Position numbers and translations under genes: made by a program. The notes under the pieces are model-generated. The model was not told where the DNA came from. It did no database searches and saw only the letters and a list, made by a program, of their open reading frames with translations. A DNA stretch of 64,000 bases from Eretmocerus hayati (lineage: Eukaryota; Arthropoda; Insecta; Hymenoptera; Aphelinidae), in assembly GCA_029851415.1 (NCBI GenBank), contig CM056744.1, forward strand, positions 91,561,907-91,625,906. The letters run 5' to 3'. Positions 1-11,454 of the stretch are shown one piece after another; position 1 is the first letter of the stretch; every line of letters starts with the position of its first letter.

Positions 1-105
1 AATATTTCAAACAGCTTTCTTATTTCATTGTCATCATTTCATCAGCTCACATCACTTCCGCCATTCATTCACTCCATTCCCATCTTCTCCATTCATACAT
101 CATCC

Positions 106-133
106 GTGCGTGTTGGAGATGTCCAACACGCAC
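106..133. other. Perfect 12 bp hairpin in the satellite block
   Basis: GTGCGTGTTGGA (106-117) and TCCAACACGCAC (122-133) pair perfectly across a GATG loop. Confidence 0.8.
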
Positions 134-255
134 ATTCGCTCAACATCATTTTCATTCTCATTCAACAATTCAGTCATTATCATCAATCATCCATCACTAA
201 TTTTCGTTCATTTATCAATACCTTATTATCATCATATTATTATCATAATCATCCA

Positions 256-690
256 TTTTTGAGAATCAATTCAGAGAATATATATTAAATTCAGAGGTCA
301 ATTGATTCGAGAGATGCATTGAACGTATGAAAAACATTCTCCCTTAGACGTTCCTTACACCTGCGACCAATTTATCTTTGTTGTAAATATATATTGGAAG
401 AATTGATCTTGTAGATTCGGACGACCTACAGATCCTCGCGAGCCGAAACTATGGGGCTTGACTCTCAATCTGCGCCTTTGCAACACTCTGGTACGCATGG
501 TGGCGACTCTAAGTATTGAGAGTCATTCATTCATAGAAGAGGCGATCGAGGATGACGCACAGATAGGCAGACAGACGTTTCCCATGAATCATTATTCATT
601 GTAACGGATACGACGAACTAGACACGAACCACGTTTACACGATCGATCACCATATTATAAATAATAGTAGATAAAAAAATCTTGCAAATA
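256..690. repeat. Dispersed module, copy 1 (copy 2 at about 2091-2515)
   Basis: Both copies contain a conserved core around GAAACTATGGGGCTTGACTC followed by GTACGCATGGTGGCGACTCT, and share their flanks through about 400 bp. The CA-TGGTGGCGACTC junction superficially resembles an LTR end next to a primer-binding site, but no retroviral coding sequence is present, so LTR origin is only a possibility. Confidence 0.7.
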
Positions 691-1232
691 AAAAATGAAT
701 TAAGACAAAAATAGTCATATATGCACGCATATGTATGAGCACGGGAAAGATGAGGGCTTAGCATAATAATGGTAGTCGTAGTAGTAGTAGTAGCAGTAGC
801 GTAGTGTAGTGTTAGCTAAGTTTTAATTTGTAGAGACTGTAGAGTTAAGAGAATGAAAAATGGACGTCGAAAACCGCACGAAAATGTTTTCAAATTGGAA
901 ATAAGACTAATGAGGTCTAAATAAGGTTCAAAAAAACTTTTTATGTATTCATGAATACATTTAGAGGGCAAAAGTCTAGTAAAGTAAGGTCTAAATAAGG
1001 TTCAAATATGGTCTGTATATATATTATTCATAACTCACATTTTCAATTCACATATATTCATATCCTATCAGCATTCTCACTCATTCATCCCTTTCATCTC
1101 ACTCATTCAATTAACAATAATATCAACAACCGCCTACTTAGACATGAATCCCTGGGCGCACATAAAGTCACCTTCGGATGCAACAGTTGCACCCAGGTTC
1201 ATCTGTAAGTAGGAGGGTGTTCATTTTTTCTC

Positions 1233-2070
1233 ATTCCATCAGTCGAACACATCGTCATTCATCATTCATCACTCATTCATTACTACTTCATCAATCATTC
1301 ATCAAACATTCATTTTCATCAACTCAATTGACCATATACTGTCTTCACCTGATTTGAAACTCCATTTTCATAATCGCCATTCATTCATCATATTCAATAC
1401 GCACATTCACTCATCATCATTTTCATTCTCAATGAACAATTCGTAGTCATACAATGCCAATGATCGCCTACTTGGAGAACAATTTTTGCATGCATATAAG
1501 ACTTCTCCGAGTAGGAGGGTGAGGCATTCATCATCATCATTCATTCATAATCTTCATCATCGTCATCATTTCATCAGCACTCGGTCATCATCATCATTTC
1601 ATTTCCTCTGATTCCATCAGTCGAACACATCATCATTCATCATTCATCATTCACTTATTACTATTTCATCAATCATTCATCAAACATACATTTTCATCAG
1701 CTCAATTGACCATATCATATCTTCACCTGTTTTGAAACTCCATTTTCATCATCACCATTCATTTATCATATTCAATACACACATTCACTCACCGTCATTT
1801 TCATTCTCAATAAACCATTCATAGTCATACAATGCCAATGATCGCCTACTTGGAGAACAACTTTTGCATGCATATAAGACTCCTCCAAGTAGGAGGGTGA
1901 GGCATTCATCATCATCATTCATTCATAATCTTCATCATCGTCATCATTTCATCAGCACTCAGTCATCATCATCACTTCATTTCCTCTCATTCCATCAGTC
2001 AAAAACATCATCGTTCATCATTCATCATTCATCATTCACTACTTCATCAATCATTCATTAATAATTCATC
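1233..2070. repeat. 378 bp tandem repeat, about 2.2 copies
   Basis: The string ATTCCATCAG starts at 1233, 1611 and 1989, an exact 378 bp period. Copies 1 (1233-1610) and 2 (1611-1988) are nearly identical along their length; the third stops after about 80 bp. Each full unit carries a hairpin with 11 bp arms: 1467-1477 with 1505-1515 (one mismatch), and 1845-1855 with 1883-1893 (perfect, CCTACTTGGAG with CTCCAAGTAGG). Confidence 0.85.
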
Positions 2071-2542
2071 AACCATTTATCGACATGTCATTTTTCAGGG
2101 GTCAATTCAAAGAATAGATATTCATTTCAAAGGTCAACTGATTCGAGAGATGCAACAAACGTATAAAAAACATTCTCCTTTATACGTTCCTTACATCTGC
2201 GACCAATTGATCTTCGTTGTGAATATATATTGGGAGAATTGATCTTGTAGAATCAGACGACCGACAGATCCTCGTGAGCCGAAACTATGGGGCTTGACTC
2301 CCAATCTGCGCCTTTGCAATACTCCGGTACGCATGGTGGCGACTCTAAGGATTGAGAGTCATTCATTCATAGAAAATGAGGCGATCGAGGATGACGTACA
2401 GATGGACAGACAGACGATTCCCATAAATCATATTTCATTATAACGGATACGACGAATAAGACAAAAACCACACATACACTATTAATATATTATAAATAAT
2501 AATAAATAAAAATAATAAGTCTAAAAAATAAGTAAAATATAA

Positions 2543-2935
2543 TAAATAATAGTGTGTCTAAATAAGGTTTAATTAAGGTCTGTATATTTGTATGTATACG
2601 TGAATACATTGGGAGGGGAAACATCTAGTGAAGTAAGGTCTAATCAAGGTTTAAATAAGGTCTGTATATTTGTATGTATGCGTGAATACATTGGGCAAGG
2701 GAAAATCTAGTGAAGTAAGGTCTAAATAAGGTTTAAATAAGGTCTGTATGTATATTAGTATGTATGCGTAAATACAATGAGAGGGCAAAAATCGAGTGAA
2801 GTAAGGTCTAAATAAGGTTTAAATAGGGTCTGTATATTTGTATGTATGCGTGAATACATTGAGAGAGCAAAAATCTAGTGAATTAAGGTATAAATAAGGT
2901 TTAAATAAGGTCTTTATATATACGTGTATATTCAT
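2543..2935. repeat. 83 bp tandem repeat array
   Basis: Units contain AAGGTCTAAATAAGGTTT, GTATGTATGCGTGAATAC and ATCTAGTGAAGT. The (c)tagtg or cgagtg anchor occurs at 2625, 2708, 2793 and 2875, giving periods of 83, 85 and 82 bp. Diverged units of the same family lie at about 912-1012, after the first dispersed module. Confidence 0.85.
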
Positions 2936-3604
2936 AGATCGCAAAAATCTGGTACCGCCGGACGCTGCAGGCAGATTATATTATTGATTCTAGATGTAGG
3001 AGTTGATCGGTATTGCAATTTGTACAGCTTGAGACTTTCAAGAATGTAAGAGCATGCGTATTTCGAGCATTGATATCTAGCATTAGTAAATGATCCGTGA
3101 CTCCGGTATCTTTTTACCTTGATCAGTCATGGGGGAGATACTGGACTGAAGAATTTCATGGTCAAAATGTCTCATTTGTTCACTATTCGAGCCCCAAAGT
3201 GCTGCATAATCTCTGAACATGCTCTTGATTCACGAATGCTAGTCCTCCATTAGAGCACAAAAGAAAATTTTATAGTGAACCACCACTCAAGGCTCGCCCA
3301 CGTGGCGTGAAAATCAAAGTTTCCGTGTACTGATGTGTTTCCGTCACAGTAAGTCTGGTCTTTCAATTCTTGGGCCCATCAGAATTGAGCATACCTTTAG
3401 GGTATGGGACTTAGTATTAGAAACACGGTAAGTTGCAGTCGAATTCCAACGGTCTCGCCAAAAAATGTTTACCTATTTCCTTGTCGATGAACTGTTCCAT
3501 TGATTGCACTGGATGGTTAAATATTTGACAAGGCAGAATATATCATGAAGAATTGAACAGCAATTTTCTCCCATATGATATAACGCAGAAGCGATATCGG
3601 TTGC
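2936..3604. other. Non-coding stretch, nothing recognised
   Basis: No supportable open frame, RNA gene or structured repeat was seen between the satellite block and the inverted dispersed repeat. Confidence 0.5.
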
Positions 3605-3850
3605 TGCAATGAGATCATGCATATCTTATGCGAGAAAAAATGTGTGCATTTTTAATCCTCAAATAGAAAAGCATGAGAAGAAGCATTATGAACAGCCATT
3701 ACGTGTCCGTATCTTGTGCTTTTTTATCTTTGCTTGCGATCAGTACTTTCCAAGATGAAAATCCAACTCATCTCTCAATGGTTTTAAATATTTCCGCAAA
3801 ATCCACCAAAGCCTTGGTGAAGATGCGATTGCGATGTGTCTTGTAACAGA
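3605..3850 (-). repeat. Dispersed repeat, inverted copy (partner 11455-11700)
   Basis: The reverse complement of this stretch aligns along its length with 11455-11700, sharing for example GCGAGAAAAA...GTGTGCATT, TCCTCAAAT(T/A)GAAAA, the Cys/Leu-coding TTTGCTTGCGATCAGT region and GATGCGATTGCGATGTGTCTT. The copies are clearly diverged, so the duplication is not recent. They bracket the secapin-like gene in opposite orientation. Confidence 0.8.
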
Positions 3851-5167
3851 TTGTATATGAGGACATGAGTGATCTGGGCTGGCACCGAATGAATTCTGCC
3901 TTTCCAGCGAGATGAAATCTAGATTTTTGCTCTTTTTATGTTTGCAAACCTGAGAAATGGTCTTCAGTAACACCTGTGCCAGAAATTATGATTATCAACC
4001 TTAGCGCATCTGAACTCGTTCAACTCTTTGTCTCAATACCTTCATCAGAATCTTCTTTCTAAATAGACAAAACTCGAATTTGGAGCGATTTCATGAAAAA
4101 AAAGATTAGTCGTGAAATCAGGGGGTGGACCCAACATGCCCCTATTTTACTATATTGACGGCTTTCCTTCAAAAACATCAAAAGTTCATCACGCAAGAAG
4201 TTCAAAGTTATCTGAAGGGTGTGAAAAAAACTGTGAAAAAATTGAGGGATGTCTTAACAGGATATTAAGGAACGGAGATATCACGATTTTGCAACACTTT
4301 CGAATGAGTGAATTTTTCCATTCCTTGGTCTGGAGGCCTCTTTCACGCTATAAAGGCATGTTGGGTAAATCCCCTCGTGAACTCGCACATAATCATATCT
4401 ATAACCATATCCTACAACAACTAAACCAACGTATCCCTGTTAGATAAAACCATTGTTTCAAATTATTTAAGTCATTGGAGGCTTGATCATCGCACTGAAA
4501 AAACGCTCTTCGTCAACATATAGAATCTCGCATGTGTTATCGAGAGCATTTATCCAGTTTGAGAAATTAGTATTAATCTCATGCTGGATCTCAAGTTCAT
4601 ACACAATGAATCAAAATTGAGATAATGCAATGAGCGTCAATCTTTTTTCATATTCTGTCCTGTTTATCACTAGGCCAGTGCAAGTAATTCCTCAGAAGTA
4701 GATCGGAGTATTTTGTCAGCTAATGGACAGGAAATCGTAAAATCTCCATATCTTTACTCACCGTCCGCACGAAAGAATTATTTACAAGAGTCACAGCTTA
4801 ATGGAGATTTTATAGTTATACAATACGTACCGAGAGAAGAGAGTAATCGAATTCAAAATAAAATTTCAACTTACAAAGGCGAATCCCATCCCAAAATTCA
4901 TGTTTAGATGGGTAGTTCGTAGGTATTTTTAGAATTCTGTAACAAGCTCCTGACTCGGAGCAGTCCAATTACAGCGAAACGGATGTAGAAATATGATAAC
5001 ATGATATAAGATTTTATTCAAAACGAGTAGGAATGAGATACAATGAAACGTATGTAATTTGTGTCGCGGGAGGTCTAGCCGAGAGCCAATGATTGGCCGA
5101 ATTCGAGTTCAAAACCAAGTGTTCCAATCTCATTGGTCGATTCCCCACAATTGAAATTTCAGAACTG
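3851..5167. other. Intergenic, no supported gene
   Basis: A 111-codon open frame at 4112-4447 has no recognisable domain and no promoter or splice context. It begins in a phrase (GACCCAACATGCCCC) that recurs as a repeat motif near 10228, so it is treated as repeat-derived. Confidence 0.5.
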
Positions 5168-5170
5168 CCC

Positions 5171-5177
5171 TATATAA
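5171..5177 (+). promoter_or_regulatory. TATA box of the secapin-like peptide gene
   Basis: TATATAAG lies 56 bp before the start codon. The expected start site about 25-30 bp downstream falls in GACTGAGAACACGA (about 5193-5206), leaving a short leader of roughly 25-30 nt. A strong TATA and short leader are typical of abundant small secreted peptides. Confidence 0.75.
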
Positions 5178-5226
5178 GCTGCTTCATGATAGACTGAGAA
5201 CACGATTCTAGTTTCCAATCTGAATC

Positions 5227-8220
5227 ATGAAGTCCTCCCTGTCCCTCGTTCTCACGTTCTGTGTCATCTCTGTTCAGATGGCCTATCTAGGTGAGTAAAA
5301 AAATTCTGAATGGCAAGTTGTATGAACCCTCGATCAGTAATTCAAAATTGTATAATTCATAAAAAATTTTAAGAGTTCTCTTTCGTTCACATTTAGCAAT
5401 GTTGAAGTTCATGACTCAAGTATTTTGATTTCGAATTCGGGAATGCTGACGATAACTATGCTAACTACTTGGTCTCTTTGCTGCAGCGAACTTCTTGACT
5501 TGGTCATAGATCCAATTGAAATTAATTCCCAAATGTACTTATGGACGAGAATACTCTATTTTCCAGAGTATATGTTAGGTCAATGTCTGAATACGAAATC
5601 GGGCATTGTCCACAATGACCAATAATGCTCCATAGAGCCGGGCATTGGCAACAATATCCGACGGGGCTTGGGCACCATAGAATCGTCTATGTTCACTTCG
5701 GATGTCCAAGATCGAGCCTGGCTCAATTGGATACACGATCAGACGGTCCATGAACGACAGAAAAGCCCAATAAGTCCTGATTCATGGAGTGTCTTTTCAC
5801 GGATTATTCATCGTTTATTCATAATTGCAAGTCGCTGTAGAATAACTCCTTGATTGATTCAGATATCTTACTGCTTAGATTCCCCGGTTAGGGAGTGATT
5901 GGACGTCAATGACTGTATGTTTTTGACGGAAAATGTCAAAATCTCAAGGCAACCAAGTCATTACATATATTGAAGTAAAAAATGTCCATCTGAGGTGAAT
6001 GATATCGTTGAAGAGATTCAACATGCGCACTCAAACGAGGTTTTTGGGTTTTTAGGCAGAAAATAAAATCGCGATTGCCCGGTAACTTGCCCGGCAATTC
6101 TCGGCTCTCAAGCGAGCCGAGACTAATGTCTGCGCCAGGAAATCCGAGTTCCCTTAGCATCCGGGATCAGCACGCACGCACAAGGCTTTGATGTACTATT
6201 GCAGCAGTCAATTCAAATCAATACAAAATACTCTGCTCGAACTCATCAAAAATTGAATCGACCGTCCACAGATATTAACCCATTGACATTGATCAACGTT
6301 CAATGTGTACGCCTATCTTTTTGGAAATATTTTTCAATCATTTTGCAAGTCAAAATAATTTTCCAACGTTTCCTTTCGAGATAAATCTTTTTACGCAGAC
6401 TATTCAACCTTTTTATTCGAATTATATTGAAACTACACACAAAAAAATTGCCATACCATTGTAAAACTCGTTGGTAGTTCGATTCGCCTGGAAAGCGTTG
6501 GGCATTGTCCCACGGGGAATCACCATGGAGTAATATGATAGACTAGTAAATTTTTATATGCAATCGCGTTAAATTTCGAATCAAAAGGCTGCTGCAATTT
6601 TTGAGTAAGGGTTGATCTCGGCTGGGATCTTCAAAAGTCGTTCCAACTTGCAAGATGACCGGAAAAACATTCCGAAAAAATGGTCATGTGCATGTGTGTT
6701 AGCCAATACCTTTCGGTCAATATCTGTAATCTGTGAACTCAATATTTAATTATTGCACTGGCTCGAATCAACTGCTGAGATGATACTACGAGACCTCGCA
6801 TGTGCATGGCGATTTCCAACACAAAGAGAACTTCATTAGCCTAGTCTGGAGATTAATGACTATAGAATTCGAAATCTGACTCGAATGTCCGGCTTATAAG
6901 TTTAGGTATAGACGACTCGAATCGTATAAGGCCCATGTATTGAGATTGCTGCTTGGGTACCCACGATGGACTCGCGAGAGCCCAGCAATCATGATTTCTC
7001 ACACCAAGAAACCAAAACCTCGTCTGAATGCGCCGGTTGAATTTCCTCACTGATCAAAATCACTACAGTGGACATGCCTAATTTCCAATGCACATAATGA
7101 CTTTCGATTATCCCGAGATCTCGACATTTTTCATAAGCACATTATAGTCGTTGATTTGTCCGAAGGGGGGGGGGTGAACTCTAAATTGTAAGATATCAAA
7201 ATCAATCACGTAGCAATTCTTTAGCGAGTTTTAATGGTGAATGAAACGTGGAAAGTCGTCCCATCAATCAGGACTAATTGAATTTCTTCGTCGTTCATGG
7301 ATCGTTGGATCAAAAAATTCATTTGAGTTGAGAAATGATCTTAGGTGTCCGAGCTCAGTTGAGGCGATTCGATGATGCCCGAGTCTTGTCGGTCATTGTC
7401 GACAAAGCCTGGCTCTACGAAACATTATTGGGCATCGTTGACATTTACCGGGCGTGGTCGACAATTCCAGACCTTGGACATAGCCCGTAACATGTACCTT
7501 CGCGAGATTTTTACACAATTGCGGCACTTGGTTCTCTTTTTGAGAGTCTCGGAAAGTCGAGTATGGATGCCGATCTGCCGAATGACAGTGATTTTGCCAT
7601 TCATCGAGTATGATTCTTCACTATACATTCGAGTAAAGAACGACCCTCTCCACTGATTCAATCGAATGCCGAGGAGATTGATATGTTTTACTTGTACAAA
7701 AAAATTCGTATAACGTTTACTCTCTCCGTGGGAATCAGTGAAAACTGTTCCCACTCACTGATTAGCAGTGCATATGCACTGATTTTCAGCGAATTTCACT
7801 GCAAATCAGTGGATTGCGAGCGATTTTCACTGATTCCCACGGAGAGAGTATAATCTGTTTCCGTTATTTATGGCCGACTGAGACTTTGCGACGGAGCCGA
7901 CAATTAGTGATGAGAGTCGAAATTGTGGTGTACACGGTAGATCAAAAAAAATAATTGCCAATCGAAAATTCATATACCAGCATTGGCAGGAATCAGTGGA
8001 GACGGGCATTCCCAAACATCATTTCATTCCGTGTGTTGTGAGTGTCGTCGAGTATCGAACAATCATTCAAAATACGCTAAAGTCTGATCCCTGTTCGAGC
8101 TAGTAATCGAGAACCTGATAATGATGACTGATATTTATTCCAGGGGCCAGTGTAATTCACCAGGAATACTGTCCACAAGGTCAAGAGTACATATTAGGCG
8201 AATGTCGGTGGTCGATTTAA
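5227..8220 (+). CDS. Secapin-like small secreted peptide, two exons
   Basis: Exon 1 (5227-5290) encodes a Met-Lys start and a hydrophobic signal segment of about 20 residues and ends at a strong donor (G|GTGAGT), phase 1. Exon 2 (8144-8220) follows a good acceptor (ATATTTATTCCAG) and stays in frame to TAA, giving a precursor of 46 residues. The mature part, about 23 residues after likely cleavage, contains CPQGQEYILGECR: two cysteines ten residues apart, Pro and Gly after the first and Arg after the second. That spacing is the secapin pattern known from hymenopteran venom and fat body, where members have been reported as protease inhibitors or antimicrobials. Unlike honeybee secapin precursors as I recall them, there is no obvious propeptide between signal and mature parts. 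The family call rests on motif spacing only. The role could be venom, immune or another secreted peptide. Confidence 0.7.
5549..5624 (+). pseudogene. Degenerate or alternative duplicate of the secapin-like second exon
   Basis: Inside the peptide gene's intron, 5549-5600 resembles the true second exon at DNA and protein level: GAATACT, then an acceptor-like TTTTCCAG, then codons reading EYMLGQCLN where the real exon reads QEYILGECRW. The first cysteine and the Pro-x-Gly segment are missing. Splicing exon 1 to the acceptor at 5566 would be in frame (phase 1) and reach a stop at 5623-5625. This is either a decayed exon duplicate or a one-cysteine alternative terminal exon. Confidence 0.5.
5598..5670 (-). 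repeat. Inverted intronic repeat (partner about 7374-7452)
   Basis: The reverse complement shares TGCCC(A/G)AG, GTCGG, GGCTCTA, CATTATTGG and GACA(A/T) blocks in order with 7374-7452. Both lie in the intron of the peptide gene. It is probably a diverged MITE pair. Confidence 0.45.
7718..7850. mobile_element. Tc1/mariner-type MITE with 25 bp perfect terminal inverted repeats
   Basis: CTCTCTCCGTGGGAATCAGT begins the left arm (7720-7744) and its exact reverse complement forms the right arm (7824-7848). TA dinucleotides flank both ends (7718-7719 and 7849-7850), the target duplication of Tc1/mariner elements. The 79 bp interior contains further CAGTG/CACTG repeats and no open frame. Confidence 0.85.
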
Positions 8221-8555
8221 AAGAATGGTGGAGTAGTCGCGATTCCTCTTATAGCCATTGAACAACAGTACGACGCTGCGGATATCACGAAACAAGCGAA
8301 TTGATTCCAGGTACCCAATATGGAATGATGGGCACTTTTTTTATAGCTTGTTGCGAAAAGTTTGTGCATGCGTATACTTTAATCGTTAAATAGTGTGCAG
8401 TTCGTGTGTCCAAAATAATTTACACTAGTTTATCAAATTTATCCACTTGGCACGTGAGATATGAAGTCATACAATAGTACATTTCGATACGAGGGCGGGA
8501 ATTTTGAATTCCGCACAACGAGTGATATTTCCCGGCCCGAGTCAATATCGAGTAC

Positions 8556-8561
8556 AATAAA
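8556..8561 (+). terminator. Candidate polyadenylation signal of the peptide gene
   Basis: AATAAA lies 336 bp after the TAA stop, the first canonical signal seen downstream on this strand. Confidence 0.45.
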
Positions 8562-9823
8562 CGGAAACAAGATGGAAAAAATCGTGTGAAACAGTCATTT
8601 CCCGCACAGAAGATGGAAAGAAGAGTTAATTTTCGAAGAGATGCCTCTTACTCGCGTATGCAAAAGAGCGAATTTCATTTCGCCGAAGGATCAAACTCGG
8701 AGGCCTTATCCAAAATAGGGGGCAATAGTATCATTGGCGTGCGAGAAGAATTGACAGGATCATGCGCATATACGTATATTAAAGCACGCAAGTGACACAT
8801 GTTTCATCAAACTGCTGGTCCATTACTTACTCTGAATTTAGGAAAATCATAACCTAGACAGCAAAACAAACGAACAAATGATCGATGTGATACTTGATGT
8901 AACAATTAGTTGCCAATTGTTGCCCTCTTATTCAGAAACACAGACTTCAACGGTTAAAAAATCTATCCCGTGAAAATGACAAATTTGATGAATCATTACG
9001 AACCATAGCGGATATGCCAACCGAATGTACGAGCTTGATTATACCCTTCTTTCACGGAATGAACACAAGCCACGAGACTCAATCACTTCACCGTTTATGA
9101 TTCATCTGTATACATACATACACATCAGTGTTGCAATTCAGCACTGCTGAAGATACTCAATGTTGATTTGTACCACCAATATTTTCATAAAAATTATCCT
9201 GAGTGGCGTCGACGATGTGAAAGATTGAATCGCGTATTATTCAATAAAGATTCTTAAAATGAACTTGATTTCGAATCTGTCCAATTTCAATCATTGAACC
9301 TTTGCCATCGATCGAATTGAATTATCTAATCCATGCATCCCCGCGAGTCTTAATCCTAGGATGTTGGTGGAGTTTTTAAAATTGGGACGAGACTTTGTCT
9401 GAATAATTTTTCAACTCCTCGCTGATGTTATGCCTATAATATAATTCCCTTCTCTAACTTCTCGGGTTTCTGCAAAGTCGTGAACTAGTAGCGAGTAACG
9501 GTTATTGAGCGGTGACATGCGGCTCAACTCGCCGAATTTTCTTGATTCCAATCGTCCTCATAAACGGAAGTTCATGCAATATCTCAGTGTTACACCCGCT
9601 TATTTAATTGAATTTCTTTTATTTCTCACCTCGGCAGCTGATTGCGGCGCCTGCCGGTATGAATTACATTTAATTACTATCCAATTCTATTACTCCCACA
9701 AAAGTCGAAGTGACTCAGTTTTATGGAACTACTTAGATAGCCGCCAGTATCCGGAGCATGCAAGGGTAATCGCATGCCTAAATATAGTGAGATTCTAGTA
9801 GAAGTGATAGGAATGAGGTTAGC
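8562..9823. other. Intergenic, no supported gene
   Basis: An open frame at 9505-9798 contains a hydrophobic run (YLIEFLLFLTSAADC) followed by a possible donor near 9657. No partner exon or core promoter could be tied to it, so it is not called. Confidence 0.4.
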
Positions 9824-10447
9824 GTACCCGACTTGCCTCTGCACCCAACTTGGCCCCATATGCCGATCTCATGGATGGGTACTCCTTGGCCTCCCGGCAA
9901 TTTTTTTTCACGTTTGTTATGTTGAAATATGAGAAAGTAAGTAGTTTGCGTCGACTCCGAATCATTTTTGCGTTCTCCAGAAAATCTGAAGTGATTTTTC
10001 TATTTTTCGTGATTGCTTAGCTAAGAAAGCGCCGAGGGAATCGCGTTCAGTAAAATCGGTGCGAATTCATTTTTATCCGACCAATCTTGACGTGCCTTAG
10101 CGCATTCGATTCCTCGTTTCAAGACCTTCAAAATCCATTTTTCAAAATTGCAAAATTTGAATATGGAGCTGTTTTATGTGCAAAACACGGAGACGATTTG
10201 TAAACAAGGATGCCAACATCGGAGTGTACCCAACATGCCCCCATATATTTATCTCGGGAGGGCGTGCAGTACGACTTATTTTTACCACGTCAGAACGTGT
10301 TTATCACGCCAAAATGGGTCGGGAATAGTGTTTTGGGCTGACTGAAGCTCCGAATATGGTTTTACGGCAAGGAAAACAGATGAAAAACATTTAATGCACT
10401 TTATCGCTGATTCACATTGTTTTAAATGGCTGAGGCAAGTTGGGTAC
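9824..10447. mobile_element. Candidate MITE, 16 bp terminal inverted repeats
   Basis: GTACCCGACTTGCCTC (9824-9839) is inverted as GAGGCAAGTTGGGTAC (10432-10447) with one mismatch. The interior repeats the CACCCAACTTGGCCCC-type motif near 9842 and 10227. There is no transposase. Target duplications are unclear, so the boundaries are provisional. Confidence 0.45.
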
Positions 10448-11454
10448 ACACTGTTGTAAACGCTAAAAAAATCACCGTTTGGGAGAATTCAAACAGCTCG
10501 GCTCTGGTCGATCACATTTGGACGTACCTCAATTCATTGTGAAAATCTTCAAACGAGCTTTGAAATGAGCTAAAGTACGCTCAAAAATATTGAAGTAGGC
10601 CAGAGCTGTTGAGAAAATGACTTGATGTAGGCAAGTTATGCATATTCTATCACCTTACAATAACACTCAGTTTGCGAATGAAATGAATTTGGAGGTCTCA
10701 ACTTATATTACGACGGAAAACGATAGGAAGCGTCACGATTTGGAGATGAAATACATAAACCAGGACTACCATAGTGAGCATTCGTATAATCAATGCGCAT
10801 CGGAATGAGTTTGGCGACTGTATAAGTCACTCGCACCCCGTTAGTAGTATTTCACTCTGACCCTACAGTTACCATATTGCAAAATTGCAGTACCACTCTA
10901 CTGTCTAAGGTGCGTGACATCCAAATTGAAACGCCCGAGTGTTCGAGAACAAGAGATTCCAATTTTGAAATCCGACCAGCAGAATTCTTCGAGTCGGTCG
11001 CCACGCATTAACTACAGGAGCCCATGTGAGCTTGCAAAAGCGGATTAGCAATACGATCTCGCTCATTTGGGACACCACTGCATCTCGGAGACGATACTAT
11101 GTCACACTCTATGGCTACACGAGTGTATAAATGTTCTCGCACGAATATATCGACAAGCGGCTAACTCTTTGGGTGTGGCAACGATGCCAATATGCTACCT
11201 GTCTCTCGTTATACCCGTGTATACCTAAGTGAATGGCCGATAACCGAGTCTAGCAGTAGCTCAGGCTGAGCTTAACTAACGATGTTTTGCTCAATCCTGC
11301 TCGAAATTTTGATTCGACGCCGTGTATCTGTGTCGTCCTCTTCAAAATGAGCTTTATGTCGTCCCACTTGCGGGTATTATAGGGGCGAGTGAAAGCAGGG
11401 CTTGTTGAAAATTGGCACGAGCCGAGAGGAAGATGGGAAACTGGTTTGATGTTT
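10448..11454. other. Intergenic, nothing recognised
   Basis: No supportable gene or structured repeat was seen. Confidence 0.4.

Larger units (their letters stand above)
1..2935. repeat. Satellite-like complex repeat block
   Basis: The block alternates ATTC/CATC-rich low-complexity sequence with unique-looking modules that recur. A module at about 256-690 recurs at about 2091-2515 in the same order and orientation (offset 1836 bp, measured on a shared GCATGGTGGCGACTCTAA string at 495 and 2331). Between them lie 378 bp tandem units, and after each module come units of the 83 bp family. This suggests a higher-order repeat of about 1.8 kb cut by the left window edge. Short open frames here are Ser/His/Phe-rich products of CATC and ATTC repeats, not genes. 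Confidence 0.8.

Noticed and set aside
9505..9798. Frame with a hydrophobic run followed by DCGACR, possibly a signal-peptide exon
   Set aside because: No convincing core promoter, and no downstream exon that matches its phase could be identified.
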